Assembly: GCF_016919445.1 (NCBI RefSeq)
Contig: NZ_CP070356.1
Span: 3,971,502 to 4,035,501 of the forward strand
Length of the DNA stretch: 64,000 bases
Source of the DNA: Pseudomonas sp. PDNC002
GTDB taxonomy: Bacteria; Pseudomonadota; Gammaproteobacteria; Pseudomonadales; Pseudomonadaceae
Reading direction: 5' to 3'
Shown here: in pieces, positions 53,861-64,000 of the stretch
How the letters are laid out: each line of letters opens with the position of its first letter
How positions within the stretch are numbered: the stretch's first letter is position 1
The notes under the pieces: generated by a model
What the model was told of the DNA's origin: nothing
Databases searched by the model: none
The model's input: the letters and a program-made list of their open reading frames with translations, nothing else
Translations under genes and position numbers: made by a program

Positions 53861-54226
53861 ATGCACTACACCGGCACCTGCCACTGCGGCGCGGTGGCTT
53901 TCGCCTTCGACGCGGAACTCGACGAACTGGTGCGCTGCGACTGCTCGCTGTGCGGCAAGCGCAATGCGCTGATGGCGACGGTGCCCAAGGACAGTTTTCG
54001 CCTGACCCGTGGCGAGGAGGCGCTGCGCCTGTACCGCTGGAACAGTGGGGTGGCACTGCACTATTTCTGCGGGACGTGCGGGATCTACGTCTATCACCAG
54101 CGGCGCAGCAATCCGGCGGTGCTCAGCGTGAACGCATGCTGTATCGATGGGATCGACCCTGAATCGATTCCGCTGCGGCGGGTGGATGGCAAGAGTATGA
54201 GCACGGTGGCTGGTCCCAACTCTTAG
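53861..54226 (+). CDS. GFA-family (glutathione-dependent formaldehyde-activating-like) protein
   Basis: The 121-residue protein starts MHYTGTCHCGAVAFAFDAEL. Zinc-binding Cys clusters CHC, CDCSLC and CGTCG are all in place, as expected for the CENP-V/GFA fold. These proteins bind glutathione adducts; the precise reaction is uncertain for most. It is divergent from the MFS gene. Confidence 0.88.
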   Translation: MHYTGTCHCGAVAFAFDAELDELVRCDCSLCGKRNALMATVPKDSFRLTRGEEALRLYRWNSGVALHYFCGTCGIYVYHQRRSNPAVLSVNACCIDGIDPESIPLRRVDGKSMSTVAGPNS

Positions 54227-54450
54227 GAGTGGATTTATCCCGGGTGGATTTCGCGGACAAGGTCCGCTCCTACGAGGGCACAAGCAGCGCGGGTTTTCCT
54301 GTAGGAGTGGGTTTATCCGGGAGGGATTTCGCGGACAAGGTCCGCTCCTACGAAGGCACAAGCAGCTCGGGTTTTCTTGTAAGAGTGGGTCCGCTCCTAC
54401 GAATACGCAGGGCGCTCGGGTTTCCTGTAGGAGCGGACCTTGTCCGCGAC
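54224..54450. repeat. Tandem array of REP units, 78-bp period
   Basis: Units start at 54224, 54302 and 54380, with a final partial unit at 54428. Units one and two are 78 bp long and nearly identical; each has TAGGAGTGG, a TTCGCGGACAAGGTCCGCTC palindrome and a GGGCACAAGCAGC-like spacer. The third is shortened to 48 bp by loss of the left half-palindrome. The array is an expanded REP cluster after the GFA gene, with the first unit overlapping its stop. Confidence 0.88.
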
Positions 54451-54496
54451 CGCGGGCATGGCCCGCGCCTTTGGAAGCACGCAAGGCTTTACCCAC

Positions 54497-54530
54497 AAAA
54501 AAGCCCCGCACGAGGCGGGGCTTCTTCTTT
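54497..54530 (-). terminator. Terminator of the symporter gene
   Basis: AAGCCCCGC/GCGGGGCTT with A's on the left side lies just past the minus-strand symporter stop. Confidence 0.88.
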
Positions 54531-54543
54531 ATCTACCGAGCGA

Positions 54544-56001
54544 TCAGTTGGCGGCGGCGGCCGAGGCGGCCATGTCCGACACGCTCTCGCCACGATGCTG
54601 GCTGAACTGCGGAGCCAGCGAGCCGGCGATCATGCCGATGGCGCTGCAGATCAGGCCGACCAGCTGCGGCGGCCAGAAGTCGCCTTCCTGATGGCCCAGC
54701 TCCAGCGACACCCAGCCGATCAGGCCGCAGGCAATGGCGGTCAGGGCGCCCTGGGTGGTGGCGCGCTTCCAGAACAGGCCGAAGAACAGCGGCACCACCG
54801 CGGCGACCAGGGTCACCTTGTAGGCGTTGCCGACCATCTCGTAGATGCTGGCGTTGGACAGCAGGGCGAACAGGCAGGTGGCGACGGTCATCGCCAGTAC
54901 GCTGCAACGCATGGCCAGCAGGGCCTGACGGTCGTTCATGTTGGGCAGGAAGTGCTTGACGATGTTCTCGGTCAGGGTCACCGACGGGGCCAGCAGGGCG
55001 CCCGAGGCGGAGGACATGATGGCCGAGAGCAGGGCGCCGAAGAACATGATCTGGGCGAACAGCGGGGTACGTTCCAGGATCAGGTGCGGCAGGATCTGCT
55101 GGGAATCTTCGGCCAGCCAGTGCTTGACCATCTCCGGCTCGATCATCGAGGCGGCGTAGATCAGGAAGATCGGCAGCATGCAGAAGACCAGGTAGCAGCA
55201 GGCACCGGTCATGGTGGCGCGCTGGGCGATCTTCTCGGTCTTGGCCGACATCACGCGGGCATACACGTCCTGCTGCGGGATGGAGCCGAACATCATCGTC
55301 ACCGCCGCACCCAGGAAGGCGACGATGTCCTTCGCCGAGGTGCCGTGCAGGAAGGTGAACTTGCCTTCGCTGGCGGCATGGCTGATCACGTTGACCGGGC
55401 CGCCGGCCATGTCGCCGATCAGCCAGACGAGGTAGAACAGGCCGCAGACGATGATGATCATCTGCAGGAAGTCGGTCAGCGCCACCGACCACATGCCGCC
55501 GAACAGGGTATGCAGCAGGACGATGATGGTGCCGATGATCATGCCCTGGGTGGTGGTCAGGCCGCCGTCGGAGAGCACGCTGAAGACCACGCCCAGCGCG
55601 GTGATCTGCGCGGCGACCCAGCCCATGTAGGAAATGATGATCACCAGGCTGGTGAAGATTTCCACGTGCTGGCCGAAGCGCTTGCGGAAGAAGTCACCGA
55701 TGGTGAGCAGGTTCAGGCGGTACAACGGGCGGGCGAAGACCACGCCGACCAGCATCAGGCAACCGAAGGAGCCGAAGGGGTCTTCGATGATCCCGGCGAA
55801 GCCTTCTTCGAGGAAGGTGGCCGGAATGCCCAGCACGGCTTCGGAGCCGAACCAGGTGGCGAACACCATGGTCACGACGAGGGGGAAGGACATGCTCCGG
55901 CCAGCGGCGGCATAGTCCGAGGAGTTGTGCACGCGGGTGGTGGCGTAGAAACCGACAGCTACGGTGATCACCAGATACACCGCTACAAACCAGATCAGCA
56001 T
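54544..56001 (-). CDS. Sodium:solute symporter (SSS) family transporter
   Basis: The 485-residue protein has about 13 helices with SSS features: TMVFATWFGSEAVLGIPATF, FGGMWSVALTDFLQMIIIV and MSSASGALLAPSVTLTENIV. It takes up a solute with sodium ions. The substrate is not clear from the sequence. It begins with ATG 56001 (MLIWFVAVYLVI) and has a long, AT-rich upstream region. Confidence 0.92.
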   Translation of the reverse strand: MLIWFVAVYLVITVAVGFYATTRVHNSSDYAAAGRSMSFPLVVTMVFATWFGSEAVLGIPATFLEEGFAGIIEDPFGSFGCLMLVGVVFARPLYRLNLLTIGDFFRKRFGQHVEIFTSLVIIISYMGWVAAQITALGVVFSVLSDGGLTTTQGMIIGTIIVLLHTLFGGMWSVALTDFLQMIIIVCGLFYLVWLIGDMAGGPVNVISHAASEGKFTFLHGTSAKDIVAFLGAAVTMMFGSIPQQDVYARVMSAKTEKIAQRATMTGACCYLVFCMLPIFLIYAASMIEPEMVKHWLAEDSQQILPHLILERTPLFAQIMFFGALLSAIMSSASGALLAPSVTLTENIVKHFLPNMNDRQALLAMRCSVLAMTVATCLFALLSNASIYEMVGNAYKVTLVAAVVPLFFGLFWKRATTQGALTAIACGLIGWVSLELGHQEGDFWPPQLVGLICSAIGMIAGSLAPQFSQHRGESVSDMAASAAAAN

Positions 56002-56381
56002 TTGTTCGTTCCGTTGGCTCGCCGGGAACCGTACCGCCGAGACGAAACTCGGGCAGGTGGGCCACGACTGACAAAGTTGTTTTTGTTGGGTTGCGCGGCC
56101 GAGGTCATCCGGTGCACCAGGCAGGAAGCCGGAAAAACGTAACCAGTTGCGACAACGGGCCGCAGTCTGCCAAATCCGTCAAATATGTCAAACACTTGAA
56201 TTGCTCATGAGTGAAAAAAATTACATCTCAAGACGAATGGTGTAGGTAAGAGGTTGATTTGATTGGTTGCTAACGATCTAGCGTGACTGTTTAGTCGTTT
56301 ATTTTTTACATGCCATGTTCGATAAGCAGAACATCCGCCAAGCCGCTAGGCTCATGGCACGGCACGCTTTCAGGGACTTTC
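56002..56381. promoter_or_regulatory. Divergent control region, symporter/DedA
   Basis: The 380 bases between divergent genes include an AT-rich part (56195-56310) with several TTGATTTGATTGG-like motifs and a GACTGTTTAGTC palindrome (56286-56297). Likely promoters, no gene visible. Confidence 0.45.
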
Positions 56382-56975
56382 ATGTTCGAGCATCTCCACC
56401 TCGCCCAATTGCTTTCCAGCTATGGCTATCCGGTGCTGTTCATCGGCTGCCTGCTGGAGGGCGAATCGATCCTGCTGCTGGCGGGGATCGCGGCGCACCA
56501 GGGGTTGCTTGGCTTCATCCCGGTGGTGTTCTGGGCCACGCTGGCCGGAACCCTGGGTGACCAGTTGCTCTTCTGGAGCGGCCGGCGCGCCGGTGATCGC
56601 GCCGTGCCCTGGCTGCAACGGCGCGGGCTGGCCATCGAGCGGGTTACCGGGTTGATCGAGCGCTATCCGCACCTGTCGATCTTCGCGGTGCGCTTTCTCT
56701 ACGGCATGCGCCTGGCCGGGCCGCTGCTGATCGGCGCGAGCCGGGTAGGGCCGTTGCGCTTTTTGCTGATCAACCTGCTTGGCGCCTTCTGCTGGGCGCT
56801 GCTGTTCGCCAGCGCCGGCTACTGGGCCGGCCAGCTGCTGGAACAGTGGCTGGGCAACCTGCGGCCCTACCGCCTGCCGGTGTTCATCGTCGTCCTGATG
56901 CTGTTCGCCGCCCTGGCACTCTGGCGCTACTGGCGGCATCGCCGTAAGCGCTTGACCGGCGCCGCACCGCACTGA
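56382..56975 (+). CDS. DedA-family membrane protein
   Basis: The 197-residue protein starts MFEHLHLAQLLSSYGYPVLF at ATG 56382. Family motifs are FIGCLLEGESILLLAGIAAH, FWATLAGTLGDQLLFWSGRR and the membrane re-entrant FLYGMRLAGPLLIGASRVGP. DedA/SNARE-associated proteins act in membrane lipid transport and envelope homeostasis. The charged C-terminal tail (RYWRHRRKR) is cytoplasmic. Confidence 0.92.
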   Translation: MFEHLHLAQLLSSYGYPVLFIGCLLEGESILLLAGIAAHQGLLGFIPVVFWATLAGTLGDQLLFWSGRRAGDRAVPWLQRRGLAIERVTGLIERYPHLSIFAVRFLYGMRLAGPLLIGASRVGPLRFLLINLLGAFCWALLFASAGYWAGQLLEQWLGNLRPYRLPVFIVVLMLFAALALWRYWRHRRKRLTGAAPH

Positions 56976-57057
56976 TCGCCAAGTCCTTGATACAGAGCGG
57001 TTTGGATTCGCGCGTGGCGCGATTAGAATCGCCGCTCTTTCGTTCAAGGACGCTGTC

Positions 57058-57939
57058 ATGAGCCTTTACCAGCCCGGCATTCTCGCCACCCCGGTTCCCG
57101 CCCACGCCCGCCACCTGTTCTTCGATCTGAAGTCGCTGCAGGACCTGCCCGCCGCGCTGGATCGCCTGATGCAGTTCGCCGATGGCGAGCGCGCGGTGGT
57201 CGGCTTCGGCGAATCGCTGGTGCGCGCGCTGGGCCGCCGTGTCGAGGGGCTGCGTGAGTTCCCGGCGATCGCCGGCGTAGGCGTCGACAACCCGTCCACC
57301 CCGCATGCGCTGTGGGTCTGGCTGCGTGGCGAAGAGCGCGGCAGCCTGCTGCTGCGCACCCAGGAACTGCAGGCCCTGCTGGCGCCGGCGCTGGAACTGA
57401 CTGGCCTGACCGAAGCCTTCCGCCATGGCAGCGGCCACGACCTGACCGGCTACGAGGACGGCACCGAGAATCCGCAGGACGACGACGCCATCGCCGCTGC
57501 CATTGTCGAAGGCGGCCCGGGCCTCGCTGGCGGCAGTTTTGCCGCGATCCAGCAGTGGCGCCACCAACTGCAGGACTTCGCCGCGCTGCCGCAGCACGAG
57601 CGCGACGACATCATGGGCCGTCGCCTGAGCGGCAACGAGGAGCTGGACGATGCGCCGGAGTCCGCCCACGTCAAGCGTACCGCCCAGGAGAGCTTCGATC
57701 CGGAAGCCTTCATCGTGCGCCGCTCCATGCCCTGGACCCAGGGCCAGGACGCTGGCCTGATGTTCCTCGCCTTCGGTTGCACCCTGGACGCCTTCGAAGT
57801 GCAGCTGCGCCGCATGAGTGGGTTGGAGGATGGCATTACCGACGCGCTGTACCGCTTCAGCCGGCCGCTGACCGGTGGTTACTACTGGTGCCCGCCGCGC
57901 AAGGATGGGCTGCTGGATTTGAGCGCGCTGCTCGGCTGA
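57058..57939 (+). CDS. Dyp-type heme peroxidase
   Basis: The 293-residue protein has the distal GxxDG motif (GYEDGTENP, about residue 138), a proximal His in SAHVKRTAQESFDPE and late MFLAFGCTLDAFEVQLRRM. It lacks a signal peptide, so it is probably cytoplasmic or encapsulin-targeted, like YfeX/DypB-type members. It oxidises dyes or porphyrin-like substrates with H2O2. A terminator follows at once. Confidence 0.93.
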   Translation: MSLYQPGILATPVPAHARHLFFDLKSLQDLPAALDRLMQFADGERAVVGFGESLVRALGRRVEGLREFPAIAGVGVDNPSTPHALWVWLRGEERGSLLLRTQELQALLAPALELTGLTEAFRHGSGHDLTGYEDGTENPQDDDAIAAAIVEGGPGLAGGSFAAIQQWRHQLQDFAALPQHERDDIMGRRLSGNEELDDAPESAHVKRTAQESFDPEAFIVRRSMPWTQGQDAGLMFLAFGCTLDAFEVQLRRMSGLEDGITDALYRFSRPLTGGYYWCPPRKDGLLDLSALLG

Positions 57940-57957
57940 TCCGCTGTTGCCCCTGGA

Positions 57958-57982
57958 AGCCCCGCCCTGGCGGGGCTTTTTG
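57958..57982 (+). terminator. Terminator after the Dyp peroxidase gene
   Basis: AAGCCCCGCC-CTGG-CGGGGCTT with TTTT follows the stop by 19 bases. Confidence 0.9.
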
Positions 57983-58000
57983 TGAGCGCTTGGCGCTCAT

Positions 58001-58158
58001 TTCGCGGATAAGATCCGCTCCTACAGGGAAGCCCGAACGCTGGGTTTGTCGGCTCTTCGTAGGAGCGGACCTTGTCCGCGAAATCCTGACCGGAACTACA
58101 TAAACAACACCCGCCCCATCGATATGTCTGAAGGTAGGAGCGAGCCTGCTCGCGAACC
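58001..58158. repeat. Three REP elements
   Basis: Copies lie at about 58001-58026 (inverted), 58058-58084 (direct) and 58133-58158 (AGCGAGCCTGCTCG variant), in the gap between the Dyp and cupin genes. Confidence 0.85.
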
Positions 58159-58275
58159 CCACGGCATCGACCACCCGCCGCAATGGCACCCTGATCTTCC
58201 CGGAAATTGGCTGTTGGCCCTCACCCCAGGCGGGCGTAGCGTGGACTCATCTTCCCACTGCCCGAGGTATCCACC

Positions 58276-58695
58276 ATGCCCGCCTCCACGTCCCTGAAAC
58301 TGCTGTTCGCTGGCCTCGGCCTGGCGCTGAGCCCGCCAACGTTCGCCCATGGCGACGGCGCCAACCCGGAAAAGATCGAGGTCCAGCAGGACCTGAAGCT
58401 GCCCGACGCGCCCGGCAAGAAAGGCCTGATGATCACCGTCTCCTACGAGCCGGGCCAGGCGTCCGGTGCCCACGTGCACAGCGGCTCGGTGTTCGCCTAC
58501 GTGCTCGAAGGCGCCGTGATCTCGCAGCTCGAAGGGCAGAAGCCGGTGACCTACCAGGCCGGCCAGTCCTGGTACGAAGCGCCCAACACGCCGCACCTGG
58601 TCTCGCGCAATGCCAGTGACAAGAAGCCGGCCAAGCTGCTGGTGTGGATGCTGCTGGACGAAGGTGCGCCGGTGCTGACGCCACTGAAGAAGTGA
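58276..58695 (+). CDS. Exported cupin-domain protein
   Basis: The 139-residue protein has a signal peptide (SLKLLFAGLGLALSPPTFA) and a cupin barrel: SYEPGQASGAHVHSGSVFAY, LEGAVISQLEGQKPVTY and WYEAPNTPHLVSRNAS. The His residues give a likely metal site. The location is periplasmic. Function unknown. Confidence 0.85.
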   Translation: MPASTSLKLLFAGLGLALSPPTFAHGDGANPEKIEVQQDLKLPDAPGKKGLMITVSYEPGQASGAHVHSGSVFAYVLEGAVISQLEGQKPVTYQAGQSWYEAPNTPHLVSRNASDKKPAKLLVWMLLDEGAPVLTPLKK

Positions 58696-59058
58696 TCAGC
58701 GCCAAGCAGAACCCCGCCAATCGGCGGGGTTCTGCATTACCGCCTCAAGGTCATCCTGCTGCGCCGGGGCACTCGGCGCGGGGCCATGAGGAACATCCAG
58801 GCCAGGACCGGGAAGTGGAGGCGAGGCGGATCGGCTGGTTGTTGCAGGTGACGGTGGGGTGAAGCCGACGATCATGGGTCTTCAACATCCCACCGATGGG
58901 ACGCCCCTGCGAACAGCGTGCTCACCAGGTAATCGAGCGTGCAACGGAACCCGGCGGCAGCCAAAGCTCCGAGTCCGCTGCGCTTTGCCTGAAGGGCGCG
59001 CGGGCGCGCATAATTCGCGCAGACCGCGCCATGGGCGCCTGCCAGACGATCCCGAGCA
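58696..59058. other. Intergenic region with terminator, cupin to TetR
   Basis: A GCAGAACCCCGCC/GGCGGGGTTCTGC hairpin (58706-58735) lies just after the cupin stop. The remaining 320 bases hold no convincing gene and probably contain the TetR promoter. Confidence 0.6.
58706..58735 (+). terminator. Terminator after the cupin gene
   Basis: The hairpin stem GCAGAACCCCGCC/GGCGGGGTTCTGC with loop AATC follows the cupin stop by ten bases. It lacks a long T-run, so it may be weak. Confidence 0.65.
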
Positions 59059-59724
59059 ATGACCGACAGCGCCCCCCAGCCGATCCCCGCGGAAACTTCC
59101 CGCCGGGGCCGCAAGAACAACCCGGAAAAGACCCGCGAGGACATTCTCCAGGCGGCCATCGCCGAGTTCGTCCAGCAGGGCCTGTCCGGCGCGCGGGTGG
59201 ATGCCATCGCGGAGCGCATGAACACCTCGAAGCGGATGATCTACTACTACTTCGGCAGCAAGGAACTGCTCTACCAGGCGGTGCTGGAAAAGCTCTACGG
59301 CGATATCCGCGGTACCGAACAGACGCTGCATCTGGCCGAACTGGAACCGCTGGAAGCCATGCGCCGGTTGGTGGATTTCACCTTCGACCACCATGACCGC
59401 AACGTCGGTTTCGTGCGCATCGTCTGCATCGAAAACATCCATTACGGGCAGTTCGCCTCAGGCTCCGAGACGATCCGCTCGATGAACAACAACATCCTGC
59501 GCACCATCGAGGACATCCTCCAGCGCGGCGTCGCCAGCGGTGTCTTCCGCGACGGCCTGCCGGCCATCGATGTGCACATGCTGATCAGTGGGTTCTGCTT
59601 CTATCGCGTTTCCAACCGCTACACCGTCGGCTCGCTGTTCCAGATCGAGCTGGAAGATCCGGAGGTCAAGGCGCGGCACAAGCAAATGATCATCGAAGCG
59701 GTGCTGCGCTACGTGCAGTCATAG
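59059..59724 (+). CDS. TetR-family regulator
   Basis: The 221-residue protein has the TetR helix-turn-helix ILQAAIAEFVQQGLSGARVD, MNTSKRMIYYYFGSKELLY and a helical C-terminal ligand domain (RRLVDFTFDHHDRN...). It starts at ATG 59059 after a Gly/Ala-rich upstream reading that is not coding. Its target is not evident; the neighbouring bkd genes are convergent. Confidence 0.88.
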   Translation: MTDSAPQPIPAETSRRGRKNNPEKTREDILQAAIAEFVQQGLSGARVDAIAERMNTSKRMIYYYFGSKELLYQAVLEKLYGDIRGTEQTLHLAELEPLEAMRRLVDFTFDHHDRNVGFVRIVCIENIHYGQFASGSETIRSMNNNILRTIEDILQRGVASGVFRDGLPAIDVHMLISGFCFYRVSNRYTVGSLFQIELEDPEVKARHKQMIIEAVLRYVQS

Positions 59725-59836
59725 AACGGCTGGCTTTGGTCCGTTCGCGAGCAGGCTCGGTACGGGGTGAGCGGTTGCGGTGGTGTCCGCCACGGTCGAC
59801 CTCCGCGCGCTGCCAAATGTTGGCGTAGTGCCGGCC

Positions 59837-59862
59837 AAAAAAGACCCGCCAGTCGGCGGGTC
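59837..59862 (-). terminator. Terminator of the bkd operon
   Basis: GACCCGCC-AGTC-GGCGGGTC with a run of six A's on its left (T's in the minus transcript) lies 28 bases after the lpdV stop. A partial REP (59741-59764) is nearby. Confidence 0.88.
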
Positions 59863-59889
59863 AGAGGGGGAAGCCTGGAGAGCGCGGCT

Positions 59890-61314
59890 TCAGACGTGCA
59901 AGGCATGCCCCAGCGCGCGCAGCGCAGCTTCCTGCACCGCTTCGCCAAGGGTGGGGTGGGCGTGGATGGTGCCAGCGATGTCTTCCAGGCAGGCGCCCAT
60001 TTCCAGGGACTGCACGAAGGCCGTGGACAGCTCCGAGACCGCCTTGCCCACGGCCTGCCAGCCGAGGATCAGGTGGTTGTCCTTGCGCGCCACCACGCGG
60101 ACGAAGCCGTCGGCGGATTCCAGGGTCATGGCGCGGCCATTGGCAGCGAACGGGAAGTTCGCCGTCAGCACCTCGTAGCCAGCGGCTTGTGCCTGCTCGG
60201 GCGACAGGCCGACCACCACCACTTCCGGATCGGTGAAGCACACCGCCGGGATCGCCGTGGGGGTAAAGGCGCGGCGCTTGCCAGCGATGATCTCGGCGAC
60301 CATCTCGCCCTGGGCCATGGCGCGGTGGGCCAGCATGGGCTCGCCGGCGATGTCGCCGATGGCCCAGACGTCGCGCATGGAGGTCCGGCATTGCTCGTCG
60401 ATGCGCACGGCGCGGCCGTTCATGTCCAGGCGCAGGGTGTCGAGGTTCCAGCCGGCGGTGTTGGGATGACGACCGACGGCGACCAGCACCTGGTCAGTCT
60501 CTATCACCCGTTGCGAGCCGGCGCCATCCTGCACGCGCAGGCCTTTGCCGTCCGGTTCCAGGCCCATGACGCTGTGGCCCAGGTACAGCTCGATGCCGAG
60601 CTTGCGCAGGGCGTTGGCAACCGGCTTGGTCAATTCCTCGTCGTAGGTCGGCAGAATGCGCGGCTGTGCTTCCACCACCGTGACCTCGACGCCGAGCTTG
60701 CGGTAGGCGGTGCCCAGTTCCAGGCCGATATAGCCGCCGCCCACCACCGCCAGGCGTTTGGGCAGGGCCTTGGGCGCCAGGGCTTCGGTGGAGGAAATCA
60801 CGTTGCCGCCCACCGGCAGGAAGGGCAGTTCGACGGATTTCGAACCCGCCGCCAGCAGCAGGTGTTCGGTGTGGATGTGCTGCACACCGCCTTCGCTGAG
60901 ATCGACTTCCACGGTCTTGCCGTCGACGATCCTGGCCCAGCCGTTGACGACGGTGACGCCATGTTTCTTCAGCAGCGCGGCGACGCCGGTGGTCAGGCGG
61001 TCGACGATGTCGTCCTTCCATTCCACGGTGCGCTGGATGTCGATGCTCGGCGCCTGCACGCTGATGCCCAGCGGCGACTTGCCGGCGAATTCGCGGGCCT
61101 TGAGGTACTCCTCGGCGGCGTGGATCAGCGCCTTGGAGGGGATGCAGCCGATGTTCAGGCAGGTGCCACCGAGCGAAGCGCCTTCCACCAGCACGGTGCG
61201 GATGCCTAGCTGGCCAGCGCGGATCGCCGCGACATAGCCGCCGGGGCCGCCACCGATCACCAGCAGGGTGGTTTCGAGAGTCTGGTTCTGTTTCACGTCT
61301 CTGGCTCCACTCAT
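59890..61314 (-). CDS. lpdV: LpdV, dihydrolipoyl dehydrogenase of the branched-chain complex
   Basis: The 474-residue E3 flavoprotein has [20 protein letters not shown], the redox disulfide [18 protein letters not shown]-binding [20 protein letters not shown] and the His-Glu dyad near [15 protein letters not shown]. It reoxidises the lipoyl group of E2 for the branched-chain 2-keto acid dehydrogenase. Its ATG overlaps the bkdB stop (TGATG). It is the last gene of the operon, followed by a terminator. Confidence 0.96.
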   Translation of the reverse strand: MSGARDVKQNQTLETTLLVIGGGPGGYVAAIRAGQLGIRTVLVEGASLGGTCLNIGCIPSKALIHAAEEYLKAREFAGKSPLGISVQAPSIDIQRTVEWKDDIVDRLTTGVAALLKKHGVTVVNGWARIVDGKTVEVDLSEGGVQHIHTEHLLLAAGSKSVELPFLPVGGNVISSTEALAPKALPKRLAVVGGGYIGLELGTAYRKLGVEVTVVEAQPRILPTYDEELTKPVANALRKLGIELYLGHSVMGLEPDGKGLRVQDGAGSQRVIETDQVLVAVGRHPNTAGWNLDTLRLDMNGRAVRIDEQCRTSMRDVWAIGDIAGEPMLAHRAMAQGEMVAEIIAGKRRAFTPTAIPAVCFTDPEVVVVGLSPEQAQAAGYEVLTANFPFAANGRAMTLESADGFVRVVARKDNHLILGWQAVGKAVSELSTAFVQSLEMGACLEDIAGTIHAHPTLGEAVQEAALRALGHALHV

Positions 61315-62597
61315 CAGTCGATGAACAGGGTGGCGGGATGTTCGAGCAGGGCGCGCACGGCCTGGATGAAGGCCGCCGCGTCCATGCCGTCGACCACCCG
61401 GTGATCGAAGGACGAGGACAGGTTCATCATCTTGCGCACGATGATCTGCCCGTTGATCACCATCGGCCGCTCAACCATGCGGTTGACCCCGACGATGGCC
61501 ACTTCCGGGTAGTTGATCACCGGTGTGCTGACGATCCCGCCGAGCGCGCCGAGGCTGCTCAGGGTGATGGTCGAGCCGGACAGTTCCTCGCGGCTGGCCT
61601 TGCCGTGGCGCGCGGCTTCGGCGAGGCGCGCGACTTCCGCGGAGTTGCCCCACAGGTCGCGGGATTCGGCGTTGCGCAGCACCGGCACCATCAGGCCGTT
61701 GTCGCTCTGGGTGGCGACGCCCAGGTGCACCGCGCCGTAGCGGGTGATCACGTCGGCATCGTCGTCATAGCGTGCATTGAGCTGGGGGAAGTCGCGCAGG
61801 GCGACGACCATGGCGCGGGCGATGAAGGGCAGCAGGGTCAGCTTGCCGCGCGCCGCGCTGTGTTTGGCGTTGAGATGGACGCGCAGGGCTTCCAGGTCGG
61901 TGACGTCGATTTCCTCGACGTAGCTGAAGTGCGGGATGCGCCGCTTGGCCTCGGCCATCTTCTGCGCGATCTTGCGGCGCAGGCCGATCACCGGGATCTG
62001 GTGCTCGTCGTGGCGCGCAGCGTAGCCGGAGGCAATGGTCGCGCCGCCATGTTCGAGGAAGTGTTCGAGGTCTTCCCGGAGGATGCGCCCAGCCGGGCCG
62101 CTGCCCTGGACGAATTGCAATTCCACGCCCAGGTCGCGGGCGCGCTGGCGCACAGCCGGCGAAGCGAGCGGCTTCTCGCCCGGCGCGCGGCGCGGAGCCG
62201 GAGAGGGAGCAGGGCGCGCGGCCGGGGCGACGGGTTTGCTCTCTGCGCGGGGCGCCGGCCTGGGCGCCTCGGCTACCGGTGCAGGCTTGGCCGCCGGCTG
62301 GGCCGGTGTTTCTTCGTGCGGCTTGGGCTGCGCAGCTTCCTTGTGGTTGCCGTGGCCTTCCACTTCCAGGCGGATCAGCTCGCCGCCCACGGCCATCACC
62401 TGGCCGGGTACGCCGCCCAGGGCGAGGATCTTGCCGGCCACCGGCGAGGGGATTTCCACGGTGGCCTTGTCGGTCATGACTTCCGCCAGCAACTGGTCCT
62501 CGTGGACCTCGTCGCCGACCTGGACATGCCACTCCACCAGCTCGACCTCGGCGATGCCTTCGCCGATGTCCGGCATCTTGATGACGTGAGTGCCCAT
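61314..62597 (-). CDS. bkdB: BkdB, E2 lipoamide acyltransferase of the branched-chain complex
   Basis: The 427-residue protein has an N-terminal lipoyl domain with the lipoylated Lys in [12 protein letters not shown] (about residue 45), a Pro/Ala-rich linker, an E3-binding domain ([16 protein letters not shown]) and a C-terminal acyltransferase with the catalytic [16 protein letters not shown] motif (HxxxDG). It transfers the acyl group from E1 to CoA. It begins directly after the bkdA2 stop. Confidence 0.96.
   Translation of the reverse strand: MGTHVIKMPDIGEGIAEVELVEWHVQVGDEVHEDQLLAEVMTDKATVEIPSPVAGKILALGGVPGQVMAVGGELIRLEVEGHGNHKEAAQPKPHEETPAQPAAKPAPVAEAPRPAPRAESKPVAPAARPAPSPAPRRAPGEKPLASPAVRQRARDLGVELQFVQGSGPAGRILREDLEHFLEHGGATIASGYAARHDEHQIPVIGLRRKIAQKMAEAKRRIPHFSYVEEIDVTDLEALRVHLNAKHSAARGKLTLLPFIARAMVVALRDFPQLNARYDDDADVITRYGAVHLGVATQSDNGLMVPVLRNAESRDLWGNSAEVARLAEAARHGKASREELSGSTITLSSLGALGGIVSTPVINYPEVAIVGVNRMVERPMVINGQIIVRKMMNLSSSFDHRVVDGMDAAAFIQAVRALLEHPATLFID

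Positions 62598-64000
<1,403 letters not shown>

Overview
The window reads as chromosome of a high-GC Pseudomonas. The evidence is the gacA-uvrC-pgsA-tRNA(Gly)-tRNA(Cys)-tRNA(Leu) block, galU and gor neighbours, a bkd operon ending in lpdV, an mmsA-mmsB pair, an EndA-type nuclease, and many short 'GTAGGAGC...' REP palindromes between genes. The set resembles the P. aeruginosa lineage and its environmental relatives, but I cannot name the species from sequence alone.

Layout. 0-2.4 kb: two exported proteins on the minus strand, one with a lysozyme/chitosanase-like segment. 3.1-6.2 kb: gacA, uvrC and pgsA, then a strong promoter and tRNA-Gly and tRNA-Cys. 6.36-17.01 kb: a decayed lambda-like prophage in the 3' end of tRNA-Cys, bounded by a 49-bp direct repeat with one mismatch. 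It keeps a twice-frameshifted integrase, a frameshifted DUF4224-like gene, part of a DNA methyltransferase, a Q-like late regulator, a Com-like zinc-finger gene coupled to an exported Ig-like 'moron', two holin-like genes, broken terminase genes, gpW and portal. A deletion fuses the prohead protease to the tape-measure C-terminus, and a truncated gene lies at the right end behind a LexA box. Early, immunity, tail and lysis-enzyme genes are gone. 17.2-18.7 kb: tRNA-Leu and small genes, including a LexA-box-controlled UmuD-like protein that lacks both catalytic residues.

18.8-30 kb: housekeeping and stress genes (galU, a VOC protein, gor, a BASS transporter, an Lrp regulator, DUF1993, endA, small unknown genes around a third LexA box, a CaiB-type CoA transferase, a flavin reductase-like protein and a bestrophin). 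30.4-34 kb: valine degradation (mmsA, mmsB) with a divergent LysR regulator. 34-42.7 kb: YebC paralog, thioesterase/ECF sigma pair, a MocR regulator divergent from a class II aldolase and a solute-binding protein, two methyltransferases, a 2OG-Fe(II) oxygenase and an SH3 protein. 42.7-53.7 kb: MscS-CNBD channel, histidine phosphatase, an Aae-like efflux system (HlyD, DUF1656, FUSC), a LysR gene, then SDR, MDR, AKR and MFS genes. 53.9-59.7 kb: GFA protein, tandem REP array, sodium:solute symporter, DedA, Dyp peroxidase, cupin and TetR. 59.9-64 kb: branched-chain keto acid dehydrogenase operon (bkdA1-bkdA2-bkdB-lpdV), with bkdA1 cut by the window edge.

Functional themes are branched-chain amino acid catabolism (bkd and mms genes 30 kb apart), redox and detoxification enzymes, and SOS responsiveness. 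Three sequences matching CTGT-N8-ACAG lie within 10 kb, one in the prophage and two in the chromosome beside it. The most unusual points are the com-coupled exported moron, the inactive UmuD'-like protein, and the deletion-made capsid/tail fusion.
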